DNA of 64,000 bases from Acanthacorydalis orientalis (lineage: Eukaryota > Arthropoda > Insecta > Megaloptera > Corydalidae): the NCBI GenBank assembly GCA_034766995.1, contig CM068313.1:13657512-13721511 (forward strand), read 5' to 3'. The position numbers and the translations under genes were made by a program. Shown here in pieces: positions 15,508 to 26,949 of the stretch. Below the pieces are notes generated by a model. It had not been told where the DNA came from and searched no databases. It worked only from the letters and a program-made list of their open reading frames with translations. Numbering within the stretch: the first letter of the stretch is position 1; every line of letters starts with the position of its first letter.

Positions 15508-16436
15508 CGTGTGTTTTCTATGGAACGGATAAGCCATTTACACAAGTCGGTCAGTAATTATACACGAAGAATTTTGTTAATATGATGAAATATTAGACTA
15601 AATAGCTTTAGCGTAGATGTTTTTTGTATTTTACGGATGAAAGAGTAAAAAAAATCAAGTTCTTTGGTCTTAAACCTGTGTATTACATAACATTGTGTGT
15701 ACTTATTAATATATTAATAACTATTCAATTGATTAACAAGCAGTATATAGTCGATTTTTTAATAAACTATTAACAGTATGTACCTTCATCAAAAAATATT
15801 TTTACTGCATATTTTAATAATAAAAAGACAAATTTTCTTATCTACTCACTGAAGATGATTGAATCGTACTCAAAATATGCATATCAGTTACAATTCTACC
15901 AGATTACCAATTACTTATAACAAATTAACAATTGCAACAAAAATTCATCAGATCTAAACGTTTTCTTTTCTAGATTCGAACTTGTATTTTTTGTCAAATT
16001 CAGTCATATATTTATATATATATATATATACATACATCAAGGAAAAAAATGAAAAGAAACAGATATCCAAATTTTATTTTATTTAAAGTACGTTTTTTTA
16101 AATAAATTTTCTTTAAGTAATAACTCTGTCTTCGCATATTTTATTATTCCAGCAAATTACATCCAGACTCTAGCTGAAGGTTTTTATATACTCGTAAAAG
16201 TACCTGTACATTTTCAAAAGCGAATTTTCTTTTACCTTCTTGTGTACTGAATATTTGATGTGGTGTGAGAAGGCAGTGCAGCTTTTTAGTAAATAAATGT
16301 AGGGTTTAATTCCAGAGGAATGTTTTTCATACATGACTTGAAGCTAAAAAATAATTTTATTTTATTCAATAGTAGATTATTTCAAATTTATTTAAATTAT
16401 TTTCAATGTAATTAAAATCTGTCCAAGTCTCAAAAG

Positions 16437-16500
<64 letters not shown>

Positions 16501-17354
16501 CGTGTGCGTGTTTCAAAAGAAAATTCAAGACACTTTTAAAATCAATAAAAAAATATAATTATTAAACAAACTAATAAATAACAAAGACAAGAAAAATGTC
16601 AAATTAGAAAAGTAATTGTTTTATTTATAGATTGATTGTTTTTTTATGTACTCAGGTTTGTAAACATTCAAAAAAAGTATTAAATGAAAATATTTTGCCT
16701 AGCAGTCTTTTGCTTTTAGAAATACTTCGATTTTTCGAGACATTCTATTTCTATTTTACAATAATCTGGAAAGATATTCCTTTATTCTTCTAGAACTTGT
16801 GACTTTCGAGAGTGTATGTTAATCATGAAATAGATTATTTTTAAGATGTGTCCACAAGTTTTCGAAAAAGATTAATTTACAAATCATTCTTAAACCCTTC
16901 TTTCCCAGTGTTTTAAAATACAATCTTGTGAAAATATTCAATGATCTTCTATCTGTATATTTTAAATTGTTTCGTATATATATTTTTTTGAAAATCTTCT
17001 TTAAAGAGATTAATTATTTCTTTGTTCAATGTAATATAAAAATTCTAACTATTACACCATTTCCAGCCTTTATTCTCAAATAATATTCGAACCATTGGTT
17101 CTATAGTAACCGTTCATTTAGATTATTCGAATTTCTTACTTCCACTACTTGTTTCGGTACGTGTACCATCTCCAGGTAAATTTAAAATAACGTAAATTTA
17201 TTTAAAATCTACCTCAAGATGACACACGTGCCGAAACTAGTAATAAAGGATAGAAACCAGTAATTCAAATGGATGTAATGGATGAAAAGTATCAGTAAAT
17301 ACATTTTTTTCTCAATTTTCTGAACAATTATCAACTTGTGCTCATTAATATGTA

Positions 17355-17389
<35 letters not shown>

Positions 17390-20300
17390 AATACATTAAT
17401 CATTATATAGTTCATTCAACAATTTCAAATTGTACAATAAATCAATTATTTGTACAAATTGTTCTACATGACATTCTTATCTGAAAACGAAAAACTATCG
17501 AGTAGAATTCAATTTTTCAAGCCATTGGTTATCGGTTAGGAACCGATAACATATTGTAAAAGAAACGTAATGATTTTTTTTTGTATACTGTAAAACATTG
17601 TATAAAGAGTGTGTTCTCGACAATTTAACTGTTCAATGAACAGTCATCTTTTTAACGACATGAAATATCGTTAACACATTAATTTTATTGTATGTCATTG
17701 TTATTTATTTGTAAAGGATTATCTCGATGCACATGTGTGAAAACATATGTACAATACTAATAATATTAATGATTTATATTACAGTTATTGGACTGTGTAA
17801 ATAATTTTTGATTAATTTTTTTGTTGTTGTCGAGGACGTTCTTGAAGAGAAATTAATATTTCAATCGATTTGAAATGAAAGGTTAACAATATAACTATAT
17901 TAATTTTTAAAAAGTACTTGGGTTCTAAATATTATAATTATATACCAATAAAATACTCTTTCATATATTCGAGTGCTGGATATATAGACGTCATAAATAT
18001 AAACTTACAACTTGATTCTAAAAACTCCAAATATAATATTAAAAGAAATGAAAATATTTTTTTCCTAAAAATCTATCGTCTTCAGAGCGTAAATAAATTA
18101 AACGATGGAAATATCAAATGTAATGTTAATGAATAAATAACTATTCTTATCAGCAGTTTGTTGAAAAATTTTGTTAGTGCATGCACGATAAATAAGTATA
18201 AATTTAATCTCTTTTAATATGTTAAAGTAGTTACAAAATACAACGGTTAGAATACCGTTCGCGCTGACGAGCGAGATGGAGATATAAAATTTAGTTAAAA
18301 GGCAAATCTCACTTTCTGTCTTAAGTTAACAATTTATATCTACAGTGTTGCATTTATTCAAATGTTTCGTTATAAAGATATTAACATAAATACTAAATAA
18401 AAAAAAAAAGATAAAATTATATTTAATAATTATTCATTTACATATATATTGAATGATGGGTTTTACATTTTAATTTTGAACTCATATAGTTCTAGATATG
18501 CCAGAGGATTGCACAAATCGAGACAGGCAAAAGAAAAAAAAATTACCAGTTAAAAGACTAACGAAAAATACATCAATTTCAAGCTCATTTTTCTTTGCGA
18601 GAAAATACAAGAAGAAGTTTCAAACTGATGTTTATTTTGAATCTAATAACTCTTGAAAAATTAACTGTTCATTTTTCCATGCAATTCACATGTTAAAATA
18701 TAATTTTGGGTACTGTGTCTTAATTTACTTTCACAGTTGAACTTTTTATTCCTCTATCTGTTTTTTTGAACAAAAACGTCCAATAATTGAGAATTGATAA
18801 TTTCTGATTAACATTTTTTGTGGAGAATGAAAATTCGTTTTTGATTATTTCTCAATTGCTTATAATCTGTCGAATTATTCATGCCACTTGTTTTCTTATT
18901 AAATTAATAAGTTTTGTAACATAAACAGGATCTATTTCAAATTTAAGATTTACTAAATGAACCAAGATTAACTAATCGAACTTAATTTAGTAAATCAATA
19001 CAAGCTTACTCTCGTTTAAACAAAATGGAATAATTAAAAATCAAAATTGTATACAAATAAATAATAATTTTATATTTACAAATTAATATTATTATATAAA
19101 AGTATTTGTTTATCTATATTTGTGTAAAATACTCTACAAAAGATTAATCTGTCATAAAGACTTATAATTTTAACGAATAGTTTATTTTATCAAAATTTAT
19201 GCAAAGAAAAAAACAAAAATACATATATGCCACATAATAACGACATATTACAGCTAACATTAGGATGTGCATGTATTTTTGAATGTTTAATATTTTTGTG
19301 ATAACAGGTTTTTTTGAAACTTAGACGGTTTCTTCTTCATGTTTGCATGTTTTTTAATTTTCTTTCAATTTAAAATAACAAAATCCAAAGATTATAATTT
19401 AATACTCAGTGGAAATCAAATAATTAAAATATCAGGCTGCTGAGTAACATATGTATAGCTCAAAAGTTAATTACTAAAAATCACTAAATTTCGGATAGCA
19501 AAATCAAAGATTTTGATAAACATTACAAGTACTTTTTAGATTGTGTGTTTTTACTTGTACCTCTTAGTAATGATTTTAATCCATAATAACTCACTTTAAA
19601 ATCTGAAAAAGCAATTATAGTTTTACCACTACGGTTAAATTCACTTTCAGAAAAAAAATCCCTTGCTTCACAAACCAAAAATCAATTTTCTGATTGAAAA
19701 TGTTCAATAGCTGATTGTTATATTATTATTATTTTGATGGTGAATCTATTATCCTTATCTAAATTAAAATCTAAAATATAGAAAAAAAACAGTTTCTCTT
19801 CTGCAAAAATCAAAAATGATGAAAAATAATCGAGTATTGAACAATTTTTTTTATGGTTTCTGAGAGATGAGTAAAAAATTCATTTAAGAAAAATCATTTA
19901 TATATTTTTTCTCTATAAAAAAATATATCTGTCATAAGATGGAATATGTTAATTGACTTCTAAACCATTCATCTACATATAAATCAGAATTTAATTTTTA
20001 ATATATAATTTTTCATTCCTTTAAAAAATCAGTTTTCATTAAAAAAAGCAGCGCTTGATAAGATTGCGTGTTGACAGTACTGCACGAAAAATTTAACAAA
20101 AAAAAAATCAATCTCTGCCAATTTACATTCAACTACTTTTCGTAATATAAAAGAAAGAATAATAAATCGACATCAAATTATAGCACAATTTACAAAGAGG
20201 CACGGACAGGTATAGTTTTTCATAACGAATCTAATTACTTAGAATGATTAAATAGATTCCGTTTTGCTTGCATTCTAAAATTAAATTTATCAAAAACCTA

Positions 20301-21829
20301 AAACCATTTCGTGCAGTGTAAACATGAACAATCTAAAAAACATAAAACAAGTCATGATCTCGAAAAACTTGCGTGTAAATGTGATCTCGTGAATGCTGGC
20401 TATATATTTCCTTTCAATATTTAACGACTATCCTGTATTTTAATTTATAGACAAGAACACAATTATTGTTAGAAATATGAGGAGCGGATGCGGGCTCAGT
20501 TTCCTTTATGTTAATGCAAAGTAATTCTCGTCTTGTACATAAAAAAATAATAAAAATAAAAGAATACATGTCTTTTAAATAAACGGATTGAACGATTATT
20601 GTAATAAAAAAAGTATACTGCCATCTGTACATATCAATCTGCCACGCGTGCACCGTACGTCGTTCGTATTGATAAATAACATTTGTCAATCTGAACGACA
20701 CAGAACGACAAGAAATAAACAACGGCGGTGAATAAATACATTTTAAATGGTAGGTGAACGAATCGACTTTCGCACAATTTTTATTGTAATGTCGTAACAC
20801 ATTTAGGTGCTGATGCATGTTACGTTAAATCAGTTTTTTAATCTGCGAAGCGTAGTAAAGGTGCTGTTAGATGCATTGGATTCAGTCACGACTTGAATGT
20901 AAATTATTATGAACGTACTACACTAACATATGTAACATATTTTTTTACTGAATAATATTTATTCCAGCATGATAATTATTTCAAATTATTCCTGTCAGTA
21001 TGTAGAATGTTAACAGTATCAATATAACTCTTGATCAGAATACAGTTCTGGCTAAATTCACTTTCACAAATGAATTTTTTTTCTACAAACCGCAAAAAAA
21101 TTTACTAGTCAAAAATTATCAAATGTTTCAGTACTTCATCATTCTTATGATGTTGAAATCACGAAATAAATGCGTTTAAGTAACAATGAAAAATGATCGA
21201 TAATGATTTATTGACGATTTTTGAACAGAAAAATGTTTTGATTTGTGGAGTGAAAACAGAATCCATTGGTAAAAACTCCTGATATTGAATAAATGCAGAG
21301 AAAAGCTTCTCATTTTATTGAGAATAGATACCTCAAATGAAATATTAATAGAACTGGGATGAATTAGTTTGATATAAAGAGAACTTACACACTGTTTTTT
21401 TTTAAAAAAAATATCATTTAATGAATCTCCAGCATATGAGAAATTTTATCAGATTAGTTGCTCTCTCCATATTTCATAGACAAAAATAAGTAGAAGTATA
21501 AAATTAAAAAAGAAAATTATAAAAGAGATATACATTAGTATTCGATTATTTCTACAGACGTGAGAGCTTAAAATAAATTGTAAATCTGGAACTTTTTCGT
21601 GATATTTTTATTTATTTTCTTATTTTTTTCAGATCCGTTTTCGCTGTTTACATATTCTATCCGTATATGATTTTTTCAACATTACGACAGCAAATATACC
21701 TACCAAGGCAGGGATCATTTTTTAAAACAAGGAATTTCTGTACTGTTTTGTTGAGAATTTGAGATTAATTTATTTTTCGTTCAATTGGTAATTCTGTGTT
21801 AATGAAAAGCAGTTATTTTTAATTTCCAT

Positions 21830-21898
<69 letters not shown>

Positions 21899-22489
21899 AA
21901 CTACAGTCTAATATATTTTAGTAATAGTAAAAATTAACATTTATTTCGAATAAATGTAAAAAATAAGTTCAAATGATACAGACATGTCAACAGAATTTAA
22001 ATGATTGCAAAAAAGTGTACATTTAAAGGCATATAGGAGAATCTTATTTTCTTACAATATCTCAAATGTATGTTATTTTTCCTGACAGTGTACAAGAGAC
22101 AAAACTTATTAAATTCATGAGAAGTTTTCTAAAAAAGAAAAAAAAACTATTTGTATGTAAAGAAAGCTATGATTTCTAGTTTTTTTCAATTCAAATTCTC
22201 TTGTGATTCATTTAAAATATTTACAAACCATTCTAACAGTTACAAAATTACTTAAATTCAACTTACCGAGTGTTTTATTGAGCCAATCGGCCAGATCTTC
22301 CTGTAAAGGATATAACTGTCGATTTTGAGAAGTCAAGACATGCTCTTGATACTTTTCCACACATTCTTCAGGAGTTGTTGCCGGTTCTGGACGATTCAGG
22401 GCGACCGGTGCTGACATTGGACCCCAGCTGCTACGATTAGCAAGACGGGCCGGATTACGGCCCGTCGAATATCTATATGGATACGACAT
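480..22489 (-). CDS. pigs: GAS2-like / Pickled eggs cytoskeletal linker protein, five coding exons, 3' part outside window
   Basis: The coding exons, in transcript order, are 22489-22267, 2961-2837, 2076-1953, 1894-1666 and 774-480. All junctions have GT..AG sites and the reading frame is kept (phases 1, 0, 1, 2, 0), giving 332 visible residues. Residues about 47-185 form a calponin-homology domain of the GAS2 type, with key stretches [61 protein letters not shown] and [20 protein letters not shown]. Members of this family link actin to microtubules through a CH domain and a C-terminal GAR zinc domain. The GAR domain is not visible and should lie beyond base 1. Residues 235-332 are an acidic, Ser/Thr-rich linker. 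The start was chosen because GCCGACCATG has a good context and a 5' UTR splice acceptor lies 38 bp upstream. The first intron is 19.3 kb and is filled with repeats, while intron 3 is only 58 bp. The Drosophila orthologue would be pigs. That assignment rests on domain recall, not on a search. Confidence 0.88.
1666..1894 (-). CDS. pigs: GAS2-like exon 4, end of CH domain
   Basis: This 229-bp exon lies between acceptor TTTCAG and donor GTAAGT. It encodes [20 protein letters not shown] and then [17 protein letters not shown], the C-terminal signature of the GAS2 CH region, followed by a Ser/Gln-rich linker. The ATG inside it is internal, not a translation start. Confidence 0.92.
1953..2076 (-). 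CDS. pigs: GAS2-like CH-domain exon 3
   Basis: This 124-bp exon lies between acceptor ACAG and donor GTACGA. It encodes 41 residues, including [20 protein letters not shown] and LLFESDDL, matching the GAS2 pattern FFARDN..NFI.WCR.LGV..LFES..L. It ends in phase 1 and joins across a 58-bp intron to the next exon. Confidence 0.9.
2837..2961 (-). CDS. pigs: GAS2-like CH-domain exon 2
   Basis: This 125-bp exon lies between the acceptor TTTTTAG and the donor GTAAGA. It completes Gly75 and adds 41 residues including [20 protein letters not shown], the central CH-domain helix that is highly conserved in GAS2 proteins. It is too short to be seen as a long open frame. Confidence 0.9.
3028..3190 (+). 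repeat. Foldback family A copy, left arm
   Basis: It contains TTTCACAAATGAATTTTTCA, TTGATTATTGATCATTTTGC and an AGAGCATCTTAAG motif. These recur in the same order through the window. No coding capacity. Confidence 0.55.
3740..3930 (+). repeat. Dispersed family E copy 1
   Basis: CCAAATCCATATTTTATATT, then CGACATATCTGACCGATTTA, TAAAGAAAAA, align with copy 2 about 490 bp downstream. Confidence 0.55.
4265..4450 (+). repeat. Dispersed family E copy 2
   Basis: TAAATCCACATTCCGTATTC, then TTGACATATCTGATTGATTT, ATAAGGAAAAAG, match copy 1. The following ACTTTTTAATGAAAATTGTA also matches a stretch near 3632, so the two copies have a rearranged order. Confidence 0.55.
4545..4586. repeat. Perfect hairpin, 19-bp stem with 4-nt loop
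   Basis: TCTGATATGGTTAAAAAAT (4545-4563) is exactly complementary to 4568-4586 around the loop CAAT. There is no coding context. It may be the core of a foldback element or a recent inverted duplication. Confidence 0.9.
5906..5946 (+). repeat. Compound TG/TA microsatellite
   Basis: GTATGTGTATGTGTGTG is followed by TATATATATA. It sits at the left edge of the pogo-like relic. Confidence 0.8.
5953..7131 (-). mobile_element. Degenerate pogo/Tigger-like DNA transposon relic
   Basis: The ends are related inverted repeats. From 5953 the plus strand reads CAGACAATCAAGTCTCTTTT, and from 7131 the minus strand reads CAGTGGAGTCTTTTTACGCG. Both begin with CAG, and the right end abuts TA, as in pogo-family insertions. 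Inside, minus-strand frames at about 6950-6240 resemble the C-terminal tail of pogo/Tigger transposases: an [15 protein letters not shown] helix, an acidic [10 protein letters not shown] stretch, and [11 protein letters not shown] near RKWFRTII. The frame is broken by stops and shifts, and the DDE catalytic core is not visible. Confidence 0.45.
7660..7730 (+). repeat. TA microsatellite
   Basis: Nearly pure TA dinucleotides, with one TACATA interruption. Confidence 0.95.
7888..8045 (+). repeat. Foldback family A copy
   Basis: The order of shared motifs is TTTTCACTCACTCCATAA, GCTTAAGTGCATTTCGATCA, GATGACATCATTTTCAGAGC. Non-coding. Confidence 0.55.
8729..8787. repeat. Nested hairpin with 13-bp outer stem
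   Basis: ATTTCTCGTCACT (8729-8741) pairs exactly with AGTGACGAGAAAT (8775-8787). Inside, TTTGTCC and GGACAAA (8741-8757) form a second small stem around TGC. Confidence 0.85.
9533..9612 (+). repeat. TA microsatellite
   Basis: About 40 uninterrupted TA units. Apparent Ile/Tyr open frames across it are artefacts. Confidence 0.95.
10335..10402 (+). repeat. TA microsatellite
   Basis: About 34 uninterrupted TA units. Confidence 0.95.
10916..10961 (+). repeat. TA microsatellite
   Basis: A TA array with GTATAT variants at its edges. Confidence 0.95.
12624..12922. mobile_element. piggyBac-like non-autonomous element, 299 bp
   Basis: TTAA lies on both flanks (12620-12623 and 12923-12926). The left end reads CCCTTTCGCGATTACGG, and the right end on the minus strand reads CCATTTTGCTACGG, an imperfect inverted pair of piggyBac character. 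The interior is non-coding and richer in G+C than its surroundings. Confidence 0.6.
13511..13546 (+). repeat. TA microsatellite
   Basis: A short TA array, preceded by CACATACATACATA. Confidence 0.9.
14145..14440. repeat. Foldback family A copy, both arms
   Basis: The left arm (AATTCACTTTCATAAATGAT, then CACAAACC-like and TGATTATTAAACA) is mirrored on the right by ATAAGCAACAATAACAAAAG and AATCACTTATTAAACATTTT. The centre CAGAATATTTCAAATATTTTCTG is itself near-palindromic. The arms can fold on each other. Confidence 0.65.
14491..14645 (+). repeat. Foldback family A copy, left arm
   Basis: It contains TTTTCACAAACGAACTTTTC, ACTACAAATCAAATATT and TTCTTATATGCATTTTGCTT in family order. Confidence 0.45.
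15463..15505 (+). repeat. TA microsatellite
   Basis: An uninterrupted TA array. Confidence 0.95.
16439..16510 (+). repeat. Compound TA/TG microsatellite
   Basis: A TA array followed by a TG array with CG variants (GTGCGTGTGCGTG). Confidence 0.95.
17140..17250. repeat. Palindromic family B copy 1
   Basis: TTGTTTCGGTACGTGTACCA, TCTCCAGG on the left pairs with CCTCAAGATGACACACGTGC, CGAAACTAG on the right. The spacer of about 40 bp is A+T-rich. Confidence 0.75.
17350..17388 (+). repeat. Compound TG/TA microsatellite
   Basis: TGTATGTGTGTGTG is followed by a TA array. Confidence 0.9.
17528..17550. repeat. Perfect hairpin GTTATCGGTT / AACCGATAAC
   Basis: It has a ten-base stem with a 3-base loop AGG. 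The next 100 bp contain two more small inverted repeats (ACTGTTCA/TGAACAGT and TTAACGA/TCGTTAA). Confidence 0.85.
18040..18345. repeat. Dispersed family D copy 1
   Basis: Shared with copy 2 in order: AATGAATAAATAACTATTCT, TATCAGCAGTTTG, then TGTTAAAGTAGTTACAAAAT, ACAACGG, and an inverted pair around GATGGAGATA / CAAATCTCAC. Confidence 0.65.
19630..19890. repeat. Foldback family A copy, both arms
   Basis: The left arm has TTAAATTCACTTTCAGAAAA, CACAAACCAAAAATC and AAAATGTTCAATAGCTGATT. The right arm has ATCAAAAATGATGAAAAATA, TATTGAACAA and GAGTAAAAAATTCATTT. Confidence 0.55.
21045..21260. repeat. Foldback family A copy, both arms
   Basis: The left arm is CTAAATTCACTTTCACAAAT, GAATTTTTTTTCTACAAACC. 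The right arm is AATGCGTTTAAGTAACAATG, AAAAATGATCGATAATGATT, GATTTGTGGAGTGAAAAC. One of the cleaner short copies, about 215 bp. Confidence 0.65.
21832..21895 (+). repeat. TA microsatellite
   Basis: About 31 uninterrupted TA units. Confidence 0.95.
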
Positions 22490-22527
22490 GGTCGGCTAGT
22501 AGCAAATTATGTAGATTTTCGTATATT
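22267..22527 (-). CDS. pigs: GAS2-like exon with 5' UTR and start codon
   Basis: The minus-strand acceptor (T-run, CCAG) ends at 22528, so this exon begins at 22527 and carries 38 bp of 5' UTR before the ATG at 22489-22487. The coding part runs to 22267 and is followed by the donor GTAAGT. It encodes residues 1-74 plus the first base of Gly75: a basic, Tyr/Arg/Ser-rich head and then the start of the CH domain. An acceptor upstream of the ATG means at least one more non-coding exon lies at higher coordinates. Confidence 0.9.
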
Positions 22528-23369
22528 CTGGAAAAAAAAGCATCACTAATTATTTTTAAGGCACCATATTTCCTGCCAGTAGAATAATTAAACGATGATT
22601 ACCTCTCATATCTAAATTTATATATAAAAAATCTTAATTGAAGGACATTAATAATATTATTCACACTTTAAATTTTATGTATAAAGTTACATAATTTCCT
22701 AAAACATGCATTAATTCACTGAGGAACAGTCGAAATGCTTATTTATTCGTCGACCCGTTTGAATGCGTACTCCTCTTATCTGTTAATCGAATTGTCTGTA
22801 TCCACAAGCTCGCTTTTCATCAATTTACTTACTTGCCAATTCGTCTGCTTGTTTGTAAATCAATTTATCACACATCAAAGTATGAACAAATACTCGTTTT
22901 TATTTATTAATGTGTGTGTTAAAAATTGGTTTTCAACTGACATGAATGAAATTAATCGTTAGAGAAAAATATCTTTCGTCGATAATATATTTTGTATTGT
23001 TCGTTTATAAATAGTTTTCGGTCTTTAATCAATAACTTATTATACTCAGTTTAATCTTTTAGTTCATAGTTTTTTATAAACGAATACATAGTTGAGAGAG
23101 ACAATTTGTAAAAAACATAATAATCTTGTTGATTATTTTAAATTGTTTTTAATGTTTGTTACATTAAAAACAATTTTGATGTGAAAAAGTGAACTAAACC
23201 ATTCCAAAAACAATTATTGTCGTTATTTAGTTGTTCTTTTAATATATGCTATATTTTATCAACAATTATTTTTTATTATGATACAATTATTTAAAATTTG
23301 ATTTAAAAATATATCAACATATATTAAATATTTACAATTCATACAAAAAAAATCTAGAAATATTCAAAC

Positions 23370-23530
23370 AAGGCGCTGAATTATTTTTACAAATAAATTC
23401 TTTTTCACTCCAAACAAACAACACAAAAGTTTTCCCATTAAAATATTTAATATATTATTCTCGATCATCTTTGATTCTTGCTTATACGCATTTTGATGGA
23501 AATGTAATCATTTTTAGATAGTTAAAATAG
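23370..23530 (+). repeat. Foldback family A copy, left arm
   Basis: It contains ACAAATAAATTCTTTTTCAC, AAACAAACAACACAAAAG and TTGATTCTTGCTTATACGCA, then TTTTGATGG, in family order. Confidence 0.5.
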
Positions 23531-23584
23531 AGAAAAATATATTCTATTTACATAAAAAAAGTTCTGTAAAATTTCACTAAAGAA

Positions 23585-23777
23585 AATGTGTTGAGATTTT
23601 GTATTGGATTATTATTAACGATGACACCTGAAGTTACACGACATTTTCTCTAAGACTTGATATTGACGTGTGACTATAAAACAACTACGTTTCAATATAT
23701 TTACGAGAGAAAGACACTCACTAGCATTGTACCATGCAATATATCTGCGAGAATGATTATGTAAACATACTAACATA

Positions 23778-23828
<51 letters not shown>

Positions 23829-23910
23829 CCATATTGAACGAATATGTAATACGAGCGAAGCAAGCGGGTACGGGCGTGTAGAGGGCAGAACCCTCTGGTA
23901 ATTAGAAAAA
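23585..23910 (+). repeat. Dispersed family C copy 1 with GC-rich tail
   Basis: It begins near TTATTATTAACGATGACACC, then TGAAGTTA, and runs through ACTCACTAG and GAATGATTAT. A TG/TA array follows, then TACGAGCGAAGCAAGCGGG and the hairpin-like AGAGGGCAGAACCCTCT. The order matches copy 2. Confidence 0.65.
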
Positions 23911-25764
23911 TCTTATTAATCGATAAAAATTACATACGTTAAATATATTTGAAAATAATAAGAAAATATATCTGAAGAAGAAAATATGAAGACTTTTTAT
24001 TACCTTAAGTTTCTGAGTATTAACGCATCATCATCGTCGAAATTCACATAAGTAACAATCAAAAATAATCAATACCAGTTGAACAATTAATAAAATGAAA
24101 ATGAAGTGTTAACAAATATAATTATTTATTCAATATTTGAAAAAAATATTATTAAAAGTTCTTAATCGCTTTACTTAAATCTTTATTATATGCTCACACT
24201 ACATTCATCAAATAAATATTCGTCTTAATCTACTTATTAATCAGAATTATTATTTCAAATTTTCAAAAAGTACTACTGTACCAGTGAACAACATACTTTA
24301 ATACGCTTCAATTATTAAATATAAAAAATAAATTAAATGTTGCCTTGTAGTTTTTATACCATCAAAACTATTTCTGCAAGTTTTGGCAGTGTTTTGATCA
24401 GATAAAAAACATGATAAAAAGTAGTTAGTGAGAGTAGAGTGAAATTATTCTATAATTTATCTCTTATATGTAAAGTTTCTAGACAATTTGTTTCGAAAAT
24501 AATCGTAGAAAAGAACGAATCGCACCCTTCTTTTCACTTTCCTATTCAGTTCACCTGGAAAACATTTCATCAATTGTCTCGCTTAAAATCTTCTTTCGCC
24601 AAAAAAAAAAGATCAACGAGGAAATGGAATCGAATTTAACAATCCGATAAAATAAACATACAAAAGTAATTCCACGCAAATATTTGAAAACGTAAGTTAA
24701 CGTGTCGAATAAATAAAAGGCTGAGAATCGATTTAGAACGCTTTTCGGTCACGGTTGTTTGTAGAGCTATTGTTCTAAACGATTTCCGAAAAAAATATAT
24801 ATAAAATAAAATCGTCAGTTTAACGCTATTTAGAACCACTTGTGTTATAACAACGCGTGACCGAGCGCGTGTTCAAAAAAAAGCATATCATTTTAAGTAT
24901 CCATTGAGACAATGACGATTTCCTTTACTTTTCGGAGAAAATATTTATTCAGACTTCCTGGACGTCTATTGTCAATTCAGCTATGTTTATGTTTACTTTT
25001 ATGTTTTTTTTTCTTTACATTACTTCTATTATTTTTCCGGTTTTGTGGTATTTATTTAAATTTAAACGAATCGATCGATTCGAATGACAAAGAATCAAGG
25101 GCAGTAGTGTCAAAAATAAAAACCGTACAACATAAATACATTATTATATTTCATTCGAAACGCAATCGGTTGAGTTTTAAATCCGTTTCGCTTTTTCATT
25201 GTTTTGTTTTTACGGTCCGTTTTATTTATTTGATCTATTTTTTAAAGACATTTTCGTTCCATGATATCTACTACTAATTAAACAGTTGTAAATGTCTCAT
25301 AGTTACGTTTTTCTTTTTTATTTTCTATTTTAGGCCGTTACTTTTTCATCGCTCATGTACATTTAATTTTTTCCGCGTTCTTTTTGTGACAATCTCGTAA
25401 AATTGTTGACATTTTTTTCAGTTAAAAACACTGAAAAGTGCTTCAGTTCAACTTGTTTGTTTTCTTATGTACATACAGCCTATATTTTCGTTCTAGTGAT
25501 TGATTTTTTTGTTTGAAAATATTTCAAATTGTTTAAAAAAAGATTACTTTTTATGTAGTAGAATTCATTTTATGAATTAGAAAATTATTTAAATTCCATC
25601 TGTGAGTAAGGAATGTAATTTCAATATAGTTCATAACAAATAAAGAAAGTATACAAACTAAAACGAAAATTAAGGAACGTACGGGATTATAATTGTTTGC
25701 TTTTCTTCCTTTTATCTCGTTGATTCATTATTATGTTGGTCTTCATCTTTTGGATCATCTGAGT

Positions 25765-25895
25765 ATCTGTTCTTCATTACTAGTTTCTGCACGTGTGTCA
25801 TCTTCAAGTATATTTTAGACTTTTTCTTTATTTAAGATTCTAACACCTACCTGGAGATGACACGTCCTGAAACTAGTAATGGAAAACTAGTACTG
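25765..25895. repeat. Palindromic family B copy 2
   Basis: CATTACTAGTTTCTGCACGT, GTGTCATCTTCA on the left pairs with GGAGATGACACGTCCTGAAA, CTAGTAATG on the right. Confidence 0.75.
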
Positions 25896-26454
25896 ACAGT
25901 TCAAAATGATGGAAATTAACAGGACAAACATATGATGTTTAACTGCTAATTACATTTGTGCCTATTTCTACCTTCGTGAATTACAAACTAGAGAATATTC
26001 ACAAATAATATTTGTATATATTTTGTTACTAAAAAAAAAATAATATTTTGAAAAGAAAACCTTCTGGTAATAAAAAGACGAGTGCATAGCTGAGATCTAA
26101 ATCAAATCGAGAACATTTGGGCTATAAAAAAAACGCATGTTTTTTAAAAATCATTTGCAGACTACAAGGAAATTATGATCAGCAATAAACAATACCTTTA
26201 AAATTATCTAAAGTCTTTATTTTTAAGAAGTTTACTGGATGAATGTCCATGCAAAACCGTAGAGTAAAAACATGTTAAAATAGAAATGTCTGTTATTCTT
26301 TTGACATACGAGGAAAATTCCAAAATTTCTCTTTAATATGTATTTTATGGGGTTTAAATGATTGAAGGTTAAACCGAAAAAGTATCAAATTTACTTCTTG
26401 TTTCCAAGTTTAATCAAATTATGAAAAAAAAACGCTTTAAAATATCATTATATA

Positions 26455-26600
26455 TAAACAAATTAATTATTTTTTCACTCAACTGAACACCTAACATTTT
26501 TTCTGCTCAAAAATGTCCAACAAATGATTATTGATCATTTATGATTATTGCACACTTCAATACCAACAACGCACAATTCCATAAAACACAAAATTACAGT
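26455..26600 (+). repeat. Foldback family A copy, left arm
   Basis: It contains TTTTTTCACTCAACTGAACA, CAAAAATGTCCAACAAATGA and TTATTGATCATTTATGATTA. Confidence 0.5.
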
Positions 26601-26881
26601 TTCTGAATAAGTTTCATCGAAATATATTAGCTTTGGAGGAAGGTAAGATAACACAAAAAACATGGAAAAAATGCGAACATTGTGGAAGAGTTCCTAAAAT
26701 GCATTAAGACTTCATTGACTCAAATCCACCAGTTTTTTTCAAGAAGGGATTCGTCAATTGCCCGACAGATTGAGTAAAATTATATAAAATAGTGGCGGAT
26801 ATTTTGAGGACTGCTATTTATTCCATTTTTCTGTAAATATTCATTTTCTATAAAAAGGGCATTTAATTACTGTGTACACCT

Positions 26882-26884
<3 letters not shown>

Positions 26885-26932
<48 letters not shown>

Positions 26933-26949
26933 TTATTTATATATATATA
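26885..26949 (+). repeat. TA microsatellite with TTTA variant block
   Basis: A pure TA array followed by TTTATTTATTTA, then TA again. Confidence 0.95.

Larger units (their letters stand above)
2962..22266 (-). other. 19.3-kb first coding intron of the GAS2-like gene
   Basis: The intron begins GTAAGT at 22266 and ends TTTTTAG at 2962 (minus strand). It holds family A, D and E repeats, a pogo-like relic (5.95-7.13 kb), a piggyBac-like 299-bp element (12.6-12.9 kb), TA microsatellites and several strong hairpins. No other recognisable exon was seen on either strand. Slightly more complex stretches (13.0-13.4 kb and 20.6-20.85 kb) could be regulatory. Confidence 0.7.

Noticed and set aside
20414..20818. 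134-residue frame on the minus strand
   Set aside because: No domain, A+T-driven composition and no splice or conservation support. It lies inside the GAS2-like intron.
24912..25277. 121-residue hydrophobic frame with possible membrane segments
   Set aside because: The T-rich plus strand yields Phe/Leu runs automatically. There is no recognisable family and no supporting signals.
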